NCBI GenBank assembly: GCA_016716885.1
Contig: JADJUV010000106.1
Location: 1 to 24,191, forward strand
From: Candidatus Trichofilum aggregatum
GTDB taxonomy: Bacteria > Chloroflexota > Anaerolineae > Promineifilales > Promineifilaceae
Direction: 5' to 3'
DNA: 24,191 bases
In this document: positions 1 through 7,344 of the stretch, one piece after another
How the letters are laid out: each line of letters begins with the position of its first letter
How positions within the stretch are numbered: the first letter of the stretch is position 1
Translations under genes and position numbers: made by a program
The notes under the pieces: model-generated
The model's input: the letters and a program-made list of their open reading frames with translations, nothing else
Databases searched by the model: none
What the model was told of the DNA's origin: nothing

Positions 1-311
1 GACGTGGGTAACGCAGCAATGAGGGCGGTGAGAGTGTTTTGGCGGTATTGGATCGCCAGAGAGACATTTTGACCATGCAGACTAAACATGGCGTTGTCAA
101 TCTCTTCGCCACTATCCGTGGCCCGCACCGGCACGATGGTAGTGCTATCCCCATCAATTTTGATGACCGTGCTGGCAACGGGCTTGGCCTGTTTGAAATC
201 TACCGTTTTGCCCACATCGACGGATTGGGTCACAACCGACAAGGTAGCAGCGTCTTCTACATATTCCACCAGTTTGCCCGCGATTTTGTTCAAAGCAGTT
301 TCGATGTCCAT
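1..311 (-). CDS. Partial small protein resembling the C-terminal domain of the neighbouring peptidase
   Basis: This reading frame starts at 309-311 (MDIETALNKI) and runs off the left edge without a stop; 103 residues are visible. A good ribosome site, AAGGAGA, lies 6-8 bases upstream of the ATG, so the start is well supported. I do not recognise the family by name. By eye its residues 7-102 align with about residues 565-675 of the peptidase encoded at 1043-3082: both have a helical start, a strand with L-V-T, then I-x-x-DGD, V/I-P-x-R, EID, an H about 8 residues later, and a helix ending in L-x-x-A. It is the third gene of a minus-strand cassette, 24 bases after the middle gene. I infer an adaptor or partner carrying the same interaction domain as the peptidase. 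The function is unproven. Confidence 0.8.
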   Translation of the reverse strand, partial: MDIETALNKIAGKLVEYVEDAATLSVVTQSVDVGKTVDFKQAKPVASTVIKIDGDSTTIVPVRATDSGEEIDNAMFSLHGQNVSLAIQYRQNTLTALIAALPT

Positions 312-335
312 GATTACTCTCCTTGGTTTTAGGTT

Positions 336-903
336 TTAGCTTTCTTTTTTGATGGCTTCCAGCTCCCCTAATTCGGCTAACACCTGCCGAATATAGTTCC
401 AGGCGATGGGAACCGCGGCCGCGGCCGTAATGCCACCCCCCGCCAATGAAGCCGTTATCTTAGCCGCACTCTGCACCGTCAAAAACAGGAGCCGAATCGT
501 CACCCACATCCTCACCCACCCCAAAACTAACCGGCGCCGTGCCGCTAGCCGTTAAATCTATCTCTTCTAACAACATCTGCTCCGCATTAGGCAGGGCCAG
601 GGTTTCCGTGCTGAAAGAGGTGGCTCCAATGGCCGGGGACATGGCAATGAGATGATCCAGACGAGGGGTTACATTCGCCAGCTTGGTTTTAGCTGCCGCC
701 AGCCGCTTTTCCCCTTCGGTTAACCATTGTTCGGCCTGATCATCATCGTCGGGAATGTTGAAACGCCAGACAGGCACAGGCGGCCCCGTTTCTTCAACAG
801 AGAACGAGACAGGTTCCGGCGCGGCCGCGGACCATAACCCCAACAATACCGGGCTGTCTTCCGTTTCGGCCAGACCAACGAGTTCAAAAACAGGTTCAGA
901 CAT
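336..903 (-). pseudogene. Middle gene of the peptidase cassette, frameshifted
   Basis: Two overlapping minus-strand frames appear to be one gene. The first runs 903-460 (MSEPVFELVG) and stops after FDGAECG; the second occupies 524-336 in the +1 frame and ends LAELGELEAIKKES. Removing one T from the T5 run (A5 at 481-485 on the plus strand) joins them into about 188 residues. The joined protein has an acidic, proline-rich N-terminal half, a predicted helical stretch (QAEQWLTEGEKRLAAAKTKL, about residues 56-75), and a hydrophobic, Ala/Gly-rich segment before a charged C-terminal helix. I do not recognise the family. No clear Shine-Dalgarno precedes 903. It sits 139 bases after the peptidase stop and 24 bases before the next start, so co-transcription is likely. 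A sequencing indel, a real lesion, a programmed frameshift or two overlapping genes are all possible. Confidence 0.6.
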
Positions 904-1042
904 GGGAATTTACGATTGACGATTGACGATTGAATCGTGAGTCACCTGATAGAAGAAGCCACGAATTACACGAATTTTTCCCTGTAACTTTGCGCCCTTG
1001 GCGCCTTGGCCTGAGTTTCTTCGGTAGACTTAATCATCAATC
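904..1042. repeat. Intergenic short tandem phrase repeats
   Basis: Inside the peptidase cassette this spacer holds three exact copies of the heptamer ACGATTG at 912-932, a nearby duplicated CACGAATT phrase around 960-978, and a GCGCCTTGGC-type duplicated phrase around 990-1010. No coding signal or clear promoter is visible. Confidence 0.6.
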
Positions 1043-3082
1043 CTACTTGATCGGATTAACCAGGCTCGCGGCCGCGCTGGTTAGCAGTTCAATCATCCGG
1101 GCACGATGTTCCAGGGCCTGTTCCACCATATCCTTATGGATTTGCCATAGTTGGTCATCAATTTCACTGGAACGGCGCGGAATCAGCACATCCATATCCC
1201 CATCCAGGCTAATGTGGGTCATGGCCCGCAGAGAAGCCGTATCCCCAAACGGGTCAGCGTTATTGCGGTTGTATTTGTTTCCCGCCCCCTTGACATCATC
1301 ACTGACGAAGGTGCGCACTTCCAGGCTGGTCACATCCGCGGCCGCTTCCTTCAACGTGTTGCCCAAACGTGTACCAAACTCCTGGAGTGAAGCCACAAAC
1401 CCGGATGACGCCGGTACACCCCCCTCGGCTTCCGGCTCTTTGCTCCGAAATAAATCCGTGATCCCAAAAGCGGTAGCATCGGTCGTTTCACTACTGGTTG
1501 AGGTTGTTTCTACGGTGGTAGTCACAACGCTCGCCGTAACCGTGGTACTGCTACTTTCGTTTGACGAGGGTGTTTTGGGTGTGACCGCACTAATGGTGGG
1601 ACGTTCGCTGGTTGCGGCCGCGCCCGCTTCCGCCACCATCAACTTCACCGCCGGGTCACCAATAACCGCCCAACCCCGCGCATCATTGCTCGATGTCCAC
1701 ATCGTCGCCAACTTACGCACATTAGGCGGCGCGCCTGCGTCCACATCCTCTAACTCCACCGACAAATCAGAGGCCATTTCCGCATATCGTTCATTAAACG
1801 GCTCAATCGCCGAACCAATAGGATGGCCTTCCAACAAACGCTTCAAGACACTTTGGAATGATTCCAACGACCGGCCCGCCCGTTCCCACATGAACGAATA
1901 ACCCCAGGCCCGTTCCACATGCCCCACAACGGCCAACGCCCCGCCCTTGGGCCGGTTCAACAGTTGCCGGGGCAAATTCGCCACAAACGGATGAGGTGCC
2001 ACCGCTGACCGGTTCTTGTTAGCAATCTTATAAAACTCATCAAACTCCGGTGTACCGCCACCATAACAGGCAAAGAAAAAGGCAATCAGCCCCAACAAAT
2101 TCAATGAGCTGTCCAGGTCTTCACCGGAGAAATAATGATCCCGCTCAATGCCACTGCCTGGCCCGGCCCAATCCTGGCACAACAACGCCCCCTGATGCGG
2201 CAACTGCAAAGGATCATCTTTGGGAAAACCCATCCCATGAGAAGCCGAGAAAAGGAACGCGGGTGTCTGGCCGCCACCCAACAAAGAGGCCAACTGACTC
2301 TTGGTCGCTTTGCCGGGGCCAACATACGAGTCAAACGCCCAGGATGACTGATCTCCGGTAGCCCATTCATGCAAAGGGGACACCAAATGTTCGGAACTCA
2401 ACTCCGTCGCCCGGTCCCCTTTGGTATTGACGCCCCAAAAAGCTCCCCGCCGGGGTAAAGACAGCTTTTTCGTCTCGGCATCCACCACACTTTGGGCATA
2501 CTGAGCATATTCTTCAATGGTGTCAAACCAGATACGGCCCACCGCATATTGAACGTCTAATTGATATTGGAACCGGTAAGGGATGGCTTTGGGATCACCG
2601 GCAATGAGCAGGTAATAGGGAACCTTGTCCGGGTTGGCGGGGCCAGGAGCCGCCCCGTGCCGGGCCAGGAATTCCTGTTTGCCCTCTTTGCCGGGGCGAT
2701 AAGCGGCCACATTGGTATATTCTTTGTAGCGTCGTTCATCAACTGATTGGGCCTGTTTCTTGCGATGTTCTAAAAGGGGGGAAAGGGCTTCTTTAATGGC
2801 TTCAGCTCGCTCATCCCCGTTAGCAAAAATAATCCCCCAACCCGATTCTTCAACTTTCTTCTGATCAATCCCCTCAATCGTGCTGTAATGATCAGGGCTA
2901 CTGGCGCGATCTTTTAACTCTTCCAGGTGATCCTGGTCAATTTCTCGCCCCTGAGCCACATTAGACAAATCTTCCGCCGAAACCGGATCAAACAAATATT
3001 TGCCGGTACGGCCATCAATGCCATTGTAGAAAAGCTTTTCTTTGGGATCGATACCATCCAATTCTTCATCGAAATCACTCAT
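1043..3082 (-). CDS. Caspase/gingipain-like (C25-type, clan CD) cysteine peptidase with C-terminal adaptor-like domain
   Basis: The protein has 679 residues from the ATG at 3080-3082, chosen because AAAGGAG lies 8 bases upstream; the GTG three codons earlier overlaps that site. After an N-terminal region with an NGIDGRTGKYLFDP segment (20-33), a clan CD fold begins at YYLLIAGDPKAIPY (156-169). The likely catalytic pair is His282 in FSASHGMGF and Cys339 in FFFACYGGGTP, each after a hydrophobic strand as in gingipains, caspases and CHAT proteins. GGALAVVGHVERAWGYS (380-396) and WAVIGDPAVKL (471-481) close the domain. A Ser/Thr-rich linker (about 503-537) leads to a separate domain (about 560-675) that recurs in the small protein at 1-311. 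No signal peptide is visible, so it should act in the cytoplasm. Such peptidases with repeated small domains are known in bacterial conflict and cell-death systems; that role here is inference. Confidence 0.8.
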   Translation of the reverse strand: MSDFDEELDGIDPKEKLFYNGIDGRTGKYLFDPVSAEDLSNVAQGREIDQDHLEELKDRASSPDHYSTIEGIDQKKVEESGWGIIFANGDERAEAIKEALSPLLEHRKKQAQSVDERRYKEYTNVAAYRPGKEGKQEFLARHGAAPGPANPDKVPYYLLIAGDPKAIPYRFQYQLDVQYAVGRIWFDTIEEYAQYAQSVVDAETKKLSLPRRGAFWGVNTKGDRATELSSEHLVSPLHEWATGDQSSWAFDSYVGPGKATKSQLASLLGGGQTPAFLFSASHGMGFPKDDPLQLPHQGALLCQDWAGPGSGIERDHYFSGEDLDSSLNLLGLIAFFFACYGGGTPEFDEFYKIANKNRSAVAPHPFVANLPRQLLNRPKGGALAVVGHVERAWGYSFMWERAGRSLESFQSVLKRLLEGHPIGSAIEPFNERYAEMASDLSVELEDVDAGAPPNVRKLATMWTSSNDARGWAVIGDPAVKLMVAEAGAAATSERPTISAVTPKTPSSNESSSTTVTASVVTTTVETTSTSSETTDATAFGITDLFRSKEPEAEGGVPASSGFVASLQEFGTRLGNTLKEAAADVTSLEVRTFVSDDVKGAGNKYNRNNADPFGDTASLRAMTHISLDGDMDVLIPRRSSEIDDQLWQIHKDMVEQALEHRARMIELLTSAAASLVNPIK

Positions 3083-3238
3083 GAAACACACTCCTTTGGC
3101 GAATCAAGATCAGAGGTGGTAAAAAGAATATCAATCATCATTTAGTTAAGGTGGTTGTTGGGAAAACGCCTCCTAAAGATACCATAAATCAAAGTTGTCT
3201 CACAACTACCCCAGGGCTTTTCCAAAGTCAAAAGTACA

Positions 3239-3404
3239 ACTTCACACAACTCTTTAGCAAGGTTAGTCGGAAGATCCATCCCCCTAACCCCCTTCCCGGG
3301 GGAAGGGGGAACCTTACTTGTGCCGTTTTTTGAGGGCGTACGCCCTCAAAAAACGGCACAAAATAATATTCCCCGCCCCTGGGGGCGGGGTTAGGTGGGG
3401 AAAA
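3239..3404 (+). repeat. Composite three-hairpin repeat, copy A
   Basis: In order: a unique-looking lead with TTAGTCGGAAGA, a G/C hairpin (CCCCCTTCC against GGAAGGGGG, about 3287-3308), a perfect 44-base palindrome (3318-3361), and a second hairpin (CCCCGCCCC/GGGGCGGGG, 3371-3390) followed by TTAGGTGGGG. A second copy lies in opposite orientation at about 22108-22244, sharing the lead and both outer hairpins but with a different central palindrome. The layout suggests a MITE-like or REP-like mobile or structural element. No transposase is seen in the window. Confidence 0.75.
3318..3361. repeat. Perfect 44-base palindrome
   Basis: Every base from 3318 to 3339 pairs with 3361 back to 3340, centred on CGTACG. 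The arms include TGCCG, a T6 run and GAGGGCG. With T6 and A6 runs it could act as a bidirectional terminator between the peptidase cassette and acnA, or as the core of the surrounding repeat element. Confidence 0.85.
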
Positions 3405-3467
3405 CCAAGTATGCGATTTGCTCCGCGGCCGCGTTCCCCTTCCGTGCCTTACTCCCCACACATGCGT

Positions 3468-3473
3468 TATAAT
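3468..3473 (+). promoter_or_regulatory. Candidate -10 box of acnA
   Basis: TATAAT lies 121 bases upstream of the acnA ATG. No convincing -35 hexamer is visible at 16-18 bases, so this is a weak call. If used, the leader is about 115 bases and contains the inverted repeat GCTAGAGGAA (3514-3523) / TTCCTCTAGC (3545-3554). Confidence 0.4.
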
Positions 3474-3513
3474 CCCTTCACCTGGATGTAACCTACTACT
3501 TAGCTAGGCTAGA

Positions 3514-3554
3514 GCTAGAGGAAAAGAACCTCTGGCTCTCGCTCTTCCTCTAGC
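3514..3554 (+). promoter_or_regulatory. Inverted repeat in the acnA leader
   Basis: Ten-base arms at 3514-3523 and 3545-3554 could form a hairpin with a 21-base loop, inside a low-complexity CTAG/CTCTCGCTCT stretch. It may be a leader structure, or only part of the repetitive phrase DNA seen in other gaps of this window. Confidence 0.35.
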
Positions 3555-3594
3555 CCTAGCTCTCGCTCTATTTCTACCATTCACGAGGTGACAA

Positions 3595-6294
3595 ATGACC
3601 CAACACGCAGACCATTTCGGGGCGCGAACCCGTTTGCCCGGTAGCGCCAACCAGGTTTACTACCGCCTGGGCAAACTGACCGATGACGGCATCGGCCACA
3701 TTGACCGCCTACCCTACTCCATCAAAGTCCTGCTCGAAGCCCTGCTCCGCAACTGTGACAACTACATCATCAACCCCGCAGATGTCGTGCGTATGGCCAA
3801 TTGGAACGCCAAAACACCTGACCCGGTGGAAATTGCCTTCACGCCAGCCCGCGTCATTTTGCAGGATTTCACCGGTGTACCCGCCGTTGTAGACCTGGCG
3901 GCCATGCGCTCGGCTTTAGCCCGGTTAGGTGGCGACCCCAAGAAGATCAACCCCCTGGTGCCCGTTGATCTGGTAATTGACCATTCCGTGCAGGTGGATC
4001 AGTTTGGTTCGGCGTATGCCCTCATGTACAACGCAGCGCGGGAATTTGAACGCAACCGGGAACGGTATGAGTTCCTCAAATGGGGACAAGACGCCTTCGA
4101 CAACTTCAGCGTCGTGCCCCCGGCGACAGGTATTGTTCATCAAGTAAACCTGGAATATTTAGCCAACGTGGTCATGAGCAAAATGGAAGGGGATGAGCAG
4201 GTGCTCTTCCCTGATACATTGGTAGGAACCGATTCCCACACCACCATGATTAACGGCCTGGGGGTTGTTGGTTGGGGAGCGGGTGGCATCGAAGCTGAAG
4301 CAGTGATGTTGGGTCAGCCGGTATACATGCTTACGCCAGAGGTGGTTGGTTTTAAACTCACGGGTGCTCTGCCCGAAGGGGCTACGGCTACCGACCTGGT
4401 GCTGACGGTGACACAAATGCTGCGCCGGAAAGGGGTGGTGGGTAAATTTGTGGAGTTCTATGGGGATGGCATTCGTCACATGAGCCTGCCCGACCGGGCG
4501 ACCATCGCTAACATGGCCCCGGAATATGGGGCCACGATTGGCTTCTTCCCGGTGGATGAGGAGACGCTGGCCTATATGCGCCGCACCGGTCGCCCTGAGG
4601 CCTTGGTGCAGACGGTTGAGGCGTATTGCCGGGCACAAGGGCTGTTTTATGACGCCACCCAGCCTGACCCCGCGTTTACGGATACGCTGGAACTTGATTT
4701 GAGCAGTGTTGTACCCAGTTTGGCTGGCCCGAAGCGGCCGCAAGATCGTGTACCGCTCGCTGACATGAAAGGCACGTTCAAACAAGCCCTGCAAACGTCG
4801 GTAGACAAGGGCGGGTTCGGTCTAAATACCGACACACTGGGCAACACCGGGGTGGTTAGCAATGGCACCGATGTGGCGATTGGGCATGGGGCGGTGGTGA
4901 TTGCCGCCATCACCAGTTGCACCAACACCAGCAACCCCAGTGTCATGATTGGGGCGGGCCTGGTGGCTAAGAAGGCGGTCGAGGCTGGTCTGACAGTCAA
5001 ACCGTATGTGAAAACCAGTCTGGCCCCTGGCTCTAAAGTAGTCAACGATTATTTAACTCATTCCGGTTTGTTGCCTTACCTGGAGCAATTAGGTTTCCAT
5101 ATTGTGGGTTATGGTTGTACCACCTGTATCGGCAACTCCGGGCCATTGCCGGAGCCGGTCGTGAATGCCATTGACGCGGGTAATCTGGTGGCGGTGTCGG
5201 TGTTGAGTGGCAACCGCAACTTCGAGGGGCGGGTTCATGCCAAAACGCGGGCCAATTATCTGGCCTCACCGCCGTTGGTGGTGGCTTATGCGCTGGCGGG
5301 AACGACAGACCTTGACCTGACCACGGATCCCATCGGCGAAGGCACAAATGGCCCGGTTTATCTGCGCGACATCTGGCCGACCAATGAGGAAGTAAAACAG
5401 ACGGTGCATCAGTCGCTCCAAGCGGAGATGTTCCTGAAGCAGTATGGTAACACGTATACGGCCAACGAAACCTGGAACGCTATCCCCACGAGTGGCGGGG
5501 AGTTGTACGATTGGGATGCGGCCTCGACTTATATTCAGGAGCCACCGTTTTTTACGGACCTGACGTTGGAGGTGAAGCCCATCAGCAATATCGAACGCGG
5601 CCGCGTCCTGGTCAAATGTGGCGACTCCATCACCACCGACCATATCTCCCCAGCCGGTTCTATTGCTAAGAATAGCCCCGCGGCCGCGTACCTGCTTGAT
5701 CACGATGTCGAATACAACGATTTCAATTCCTATGGCTCACGGCGGGGCAACGACCGGGTGATGACACGGGGCACGTTTGCCAACATCCGTTTCCGTAACC
5801 AGATGGCCCCCGGCACCGAAGGGGGCTGGACAACCTACCTGCCCACCGGCGAAACAACTACCCTGTTTGACGCCTCGCTCCGTTACAAGGCTGATGGCAC
5901 CCCCTTGTTTATCTTTGCCGGTAACGATTATGGCATGGGTAGCTCCCGCGACTGGGCGGCCAAAGGGGTTTTGCTGTTGGGGGTGAAAGTGGTCATCGCC
6001 AAGAGCTACGAGCGCATCCATCGCAGTAATCTGGTGGGCATGGGTGTTTTGCCCTTGCAGTTCAAAGCGGGTGAATCGCTGGAAACGTACGGCCTGGATG
6101 GCACGGAGACGTTCACGACGTTGAATGTGGGGGATGATTTAAAGCCGTTGCAAGAAGTGTTGTTGAAAGCGGTCAGCCCTGAGGGGAAAGAGACTATTTT
6201 TGCCACGCTGTGCCGGATTGATACGCCGGTGGAAGTGGATTACTACCGCAATGGGGGGATTTTGCACACGGTGTTGCGGAAACTGGCGGCGTGA
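3595..6294 (+). CDS. acnA: Aconitate hydratase (aconitase A type)
   Basis: Aconitase interconverts citrate and isocitrate in the TCA cycle, using a [4Fe-4S] cluster in the cytoplasm. The 899-residue length fits the AcnA/IRP family. The three cluster cysteines are visible: Cys442 in AITSCTNTSNPSV, and Cys508 and Cys511 in GYGCTTCIGNSGPLPE, with the same spacing as E. coli AcnA. The substrate-binding segment DSHTTMINGLGVVGWGAGGIEAEA and the swivel-domain signature YGMGSSRDWAAKG are present. GAGGTGA sits just before the ATG, which fixes the start. The gene stands alone, with no other TCA genes near. It contains three NotI-type palindromes (4734, 5597, 5680), read in three different frames. I see no lesion. 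Confidence 0.97.
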   Translation: MTQHADHFGARTRLPGSANQVYYRLGKLTDDGIGHIDRLPYSIKVLLEALLRNCDNYIINPADVVRMANWNAKTPDPVEIAFTPARVILQDFTGVPAVVDLAAMRSALARLGGDPKKINPLVPVDLVIDHSVQVDQFGSAYALMYNAAREFERNRERYEFLKWGQDAFDNFSVVPPATGIVHQVNLEYLANVVMSKMEGDEQVLFPDTLVGTDSHTTMINGLGVVGWGAGGIEAEAVMLGQPVYMLTPEVVGFKLTGALPEGATATDLVLTVTQMLRRKGVVGKFVEFYGDGIRHMSLPDRATIANMAPEYGATIGFFPVDEETLAYMRRTGRPEALVQTVEAYCRAQGLFYDATQPDPAFTDTLELDLSSVVPSLAGPKRPQDRVPLADMKGTFKQALQTSVDKGGFGLNTDTLGNTGVVSNGTDVAIGHGAVVIAAITSCTNTSNPSVMIGAGLVAKKAVEAGLTVKPYVKTSLAPGSKVVNDYLTHSGLLPYLEQLGFHIVGYGCTTCIGNSGPLPEPVVNAIDAGNLVAVSVLSGNRNFEGRVHAKTRANYLASPPLVVAYALAGTTDLDLTTDPIGEGTNGPVYLRDIWPTNEEVKQTVHQSLQAEMFLKQYGNTYTANETWNAIPTSGGELYDWDAASTYIQEPPFFTDLTLEVKPISNIERGRVLVKCGDSITTDHISPAGSIAKNSPAAAYLLDHDVEYNDFNSYGSRRGNDRVMTRGTFANIRFRNQMAPGTEGGWTTYLPTGETTTLFDASLRYKADGTPLFIFAGNDYGMGSSRDWAAKGVLLLGVKVVIAKSYERIHRSNLVGMGVLPLQFKAGESLETYGLDGTETFTTLNVGDDLKPLQEVLLKAVSPEGKETIFATLCRIDTPVEVDYYRNGGILHTVLRKLAA

Positions 6295-6300
6295 TGCGAA

Positions 6301-6336
6301 GGAACTCGTAGGAACTGCGGGAACTCGTAGGAACTG
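6301..6336 (+). repeat. Direct repeat after acnA
   Basis: The 17-mer beginning GGAACTCGTAGGAACTG occurs exactly at 6301-6317 and 6320-6336. The same GGAACT phrase recurs, degenerate, near 15363-15395 and, in reverse, near 19378-19412 and 18790-18828. Confidence 0.75.
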
Positions 6337-6340
6337 AAGA

Positions 6341-6374
6341 CGCGGCCGCAATTGGGAAACTGGTTGCGGCCGCG
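6341..6374 (+). terminator. Hairpin built from two NotI-type palindromes downstream of acnA
   Basis: CGCGGCCGCAA at 6341-6351 pairs with TTGCGGCCGCG at 6364-6374, giving an 11-bp stem with a 12-base loop, 46 bases after the acnA stop. There is no U run, so it is not a classical intrinsic terminator, but it could stop or stabilise the acnA transcript. Confidence 0.4.
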
Positions 6375-6424
6375 TTCCCATTCCATTCGTCGTCATTCGT
6401 TCGTTATCCCTGTGTCATATCACA

Positions 6425-6445
6425 GGGCAACCACAAGGGTTGCCC
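6425..6445. repeat. Small GGGCAACC hairpin repeat
   Basis: GGGCAACC (6425-6432) and GGTTGCCC (6438-6445) form an 8-bp stem with a 5-base loop between the convergent acnA and hicB genes. It resembles the common dispersed GGGCAACC/GGTTGCCC elements of many bacteria and may serve as a terminator. Confidence 0.5.
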
Positions 6446-6451
6446 GTACAT

Positions 6452-6827
6452 TTATGATCCGTTGGCGGGTGTTTGGGCGACCGCTTTAGAGAGGGCCATC
6501 GTCACAAAAGCATTCAGGCTTACCCCTTCCCGCCCGCGGCCTGCACTAACTCCCGGTGCGAACGGGGCACACGTGCCACAAATTTGCCGCTGTAATCGGT
6601 AAGCGAGCGTGGCTCCGGATGGGGTCGCCATCGGCCAGGGCGGTCTCGATCCAGGTACGCAGCGCATCATCCAACATCTCCGCCAGTTCCGCAAATGAAT
6701 CACCCTGCGTCATACAACCGGGCAACTCCACCACCCGCGCCACCCAACCTGATGTATCATCCGTCTCATCACGGAAAATCTCAATCGTGTAGGGCAATTT
6801 CAAATAATCCTCTACTGTTTTTGCCAT
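6452..6827 (-). pseudogene. hicB: HicB-type antitoxin with two frameshifts
   Basis: HicB antitoxins neutralise HicA and bind the operon's operator. The N-terminal half, read from the ATG at 6825-6827, is typical: YTIEIFRDETDD, then GWVARVVELPGCMTQGDSFAELAEMLDDALRTWIE. After DPI (6617) the frame is lost. Adding one C at about 6615 restores PEPRSLTDYSGKFVARVPRS and HRELVQAAG, a ribbon-helix-helix start. Adding a second C at about 6530-6535 restores REGVSLNAFVTMALSKAVA to the stop at 6452. The full repaired protein would be about 125 residues, normal for a long HicB. It follows hicA by 12 bases. As read, the DNA-binding domain is missing. Two losses in G/C runs could be sequencing errors. Confidence 0.8.
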
Positions 6828-6839
6828 TGTTTCCCCTGT

Positions 6840-7088
6840 TTACTCGCTCACCTTACCTAATCCCAGTTCATCAAGGATTTCCAGAGCCAGTTTGATGTAG
6901 ATTGGTTTAAGAAATGGTTTTTTATAAGGAACAGTCATACGGTATTCGCCTCGCTTGTATACCGTATGGCTCCCTTTCCCTTCACGTGTTTCAAAGCCAA
7001 ACCAACGTAATATCTGTTCTAACTCTTCCAGGCGAATGTTTTTCGGGTTCTGCCGTAACTCTCGCCAATAGTTTTCTTTCTGGCTCAT
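6840..7088 (-). CDS. hicA: HicA-type toxin (mRNA interferase family)
   Basis: The 82-residue protein has the HicA double-stranded-RNA-binding-like layout: helix (RLEELEQILRWFGF), then the active-site motif KGSHTVYKR with His41, then TVPYKKPFLKP and a final helix. HicA family toxins cleave mRNA and are held in check by HicB, encoded 12 bases downstream. hicA first, hicB second is the usual order. The ATG at 7086-7088 has a weak AGGAA site upstream. The pair lies in a NotI-palindrome-free stretch (6375-8834), which might reflect acquisition, though that is weak evidence. The toxin reading frame is intact while the antitoxin is broken as read. Confidence 0.85.
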   Translation of the reverse strand: MSQKENYWRELRQNPKNIRLEELEQILRWFGFETREGKGSHTVYKRGEYRMTVPYKKPFLKPIYIKLALEILDELGLGKVSE

Positions 7089-7101
7089 TTTTGATTTCCT
7101 A

Positions 7102-7119
7102 ATAGTACCACATTTAGTA
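7102..7119 (-). promoter_or_regulatory. Candidate hicA promoter/operator
   Basis: On the minus strand TACTAT (7107-7102) lies 13 bases before the hicA ATG and could be a -10 box. TACTA is repeated 12 bases upstream (7119-7115), a possible operator half-site pair. No clear -35 is seen. Confidence 0.3.
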
Positions 7120-7233
7120 TCGCTTGGGGAAAGTGATGATTTAGGTAGGGCTGGCCTTGTGTCTGCCCGTTGCTCAATGCGGGTTGGCGAACCAGGTGCG
7201 GTAGAGGGTGTGTTTCAAATGAGTTGAGCAATG

Positions 7234-7296
7234 AGTGCCTGGCACGGGGTGGCGAGTTGTGTTAAGCCCAGGCTTGTCTGCCCCGTGCCAGGCACT
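7234..7296. repeat. Inverted repeat with 16-base arms
   Basis: AGTGCCTGGCACGGGG (7234-7249) is the exact reverse complement of 7281-7296, with a 31-base loop. It lies between the SEC-C gene and hicA and may terminate the SEC-C gene's transcript or be a dispersed repeat. Otherwise nothing is seen in 7089-7344. Confidence 0.7.
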
Positions 7297-7344
7297 ACAT
7301 GGAAAGACCAACCGAAATAAAACACACTCTTTGGCAAACCTGTA

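Larger units (their letters stand above)
3083..3594. other. Divergent intergenic region with repeats and the acnA leader
   Basis: No gene is supported in these 512 bases. The region holds a composite palindromic repeat (about 3239-3404), a NotI-type palindrome at 3425-3432, a TATAAT-like box at 3468-3473, and a CTAG/CTCT-rich stretch (3500-3580) just before acnA. Short reading frames here translate the repeat (PPNPLPGGRG-like peptides), a common artefact. Confidence 0.6.

Noticed and set aside
39..339. Plus-strand reading frames at the left edge
   Set aside because: They are antisense to a minus-strand gene that has a good ribosome site and matches the peptidase C-terminal domain.
336..524. 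Programmed ribosomal frameshift joining the two frames of the middle cassette gene
   Set aside because: The needed shift is +1 at a T5 run; a -1 slip there meets a TGA at once. With four other one-base breaks in the window, a simple indel is the easier explanation.
930..1901. Plus-strand frame of 323 codons
   Set aside because: It is antisense to the peptidase gene, whose Ser/Thr-rich linker leaves the opposite frame open; no family resemblance and no ribosome site.
4159..4794. 211-codon minus-strand frame inside acnA
   Set aside because: Shadow of the well-conserved aconitase frame.
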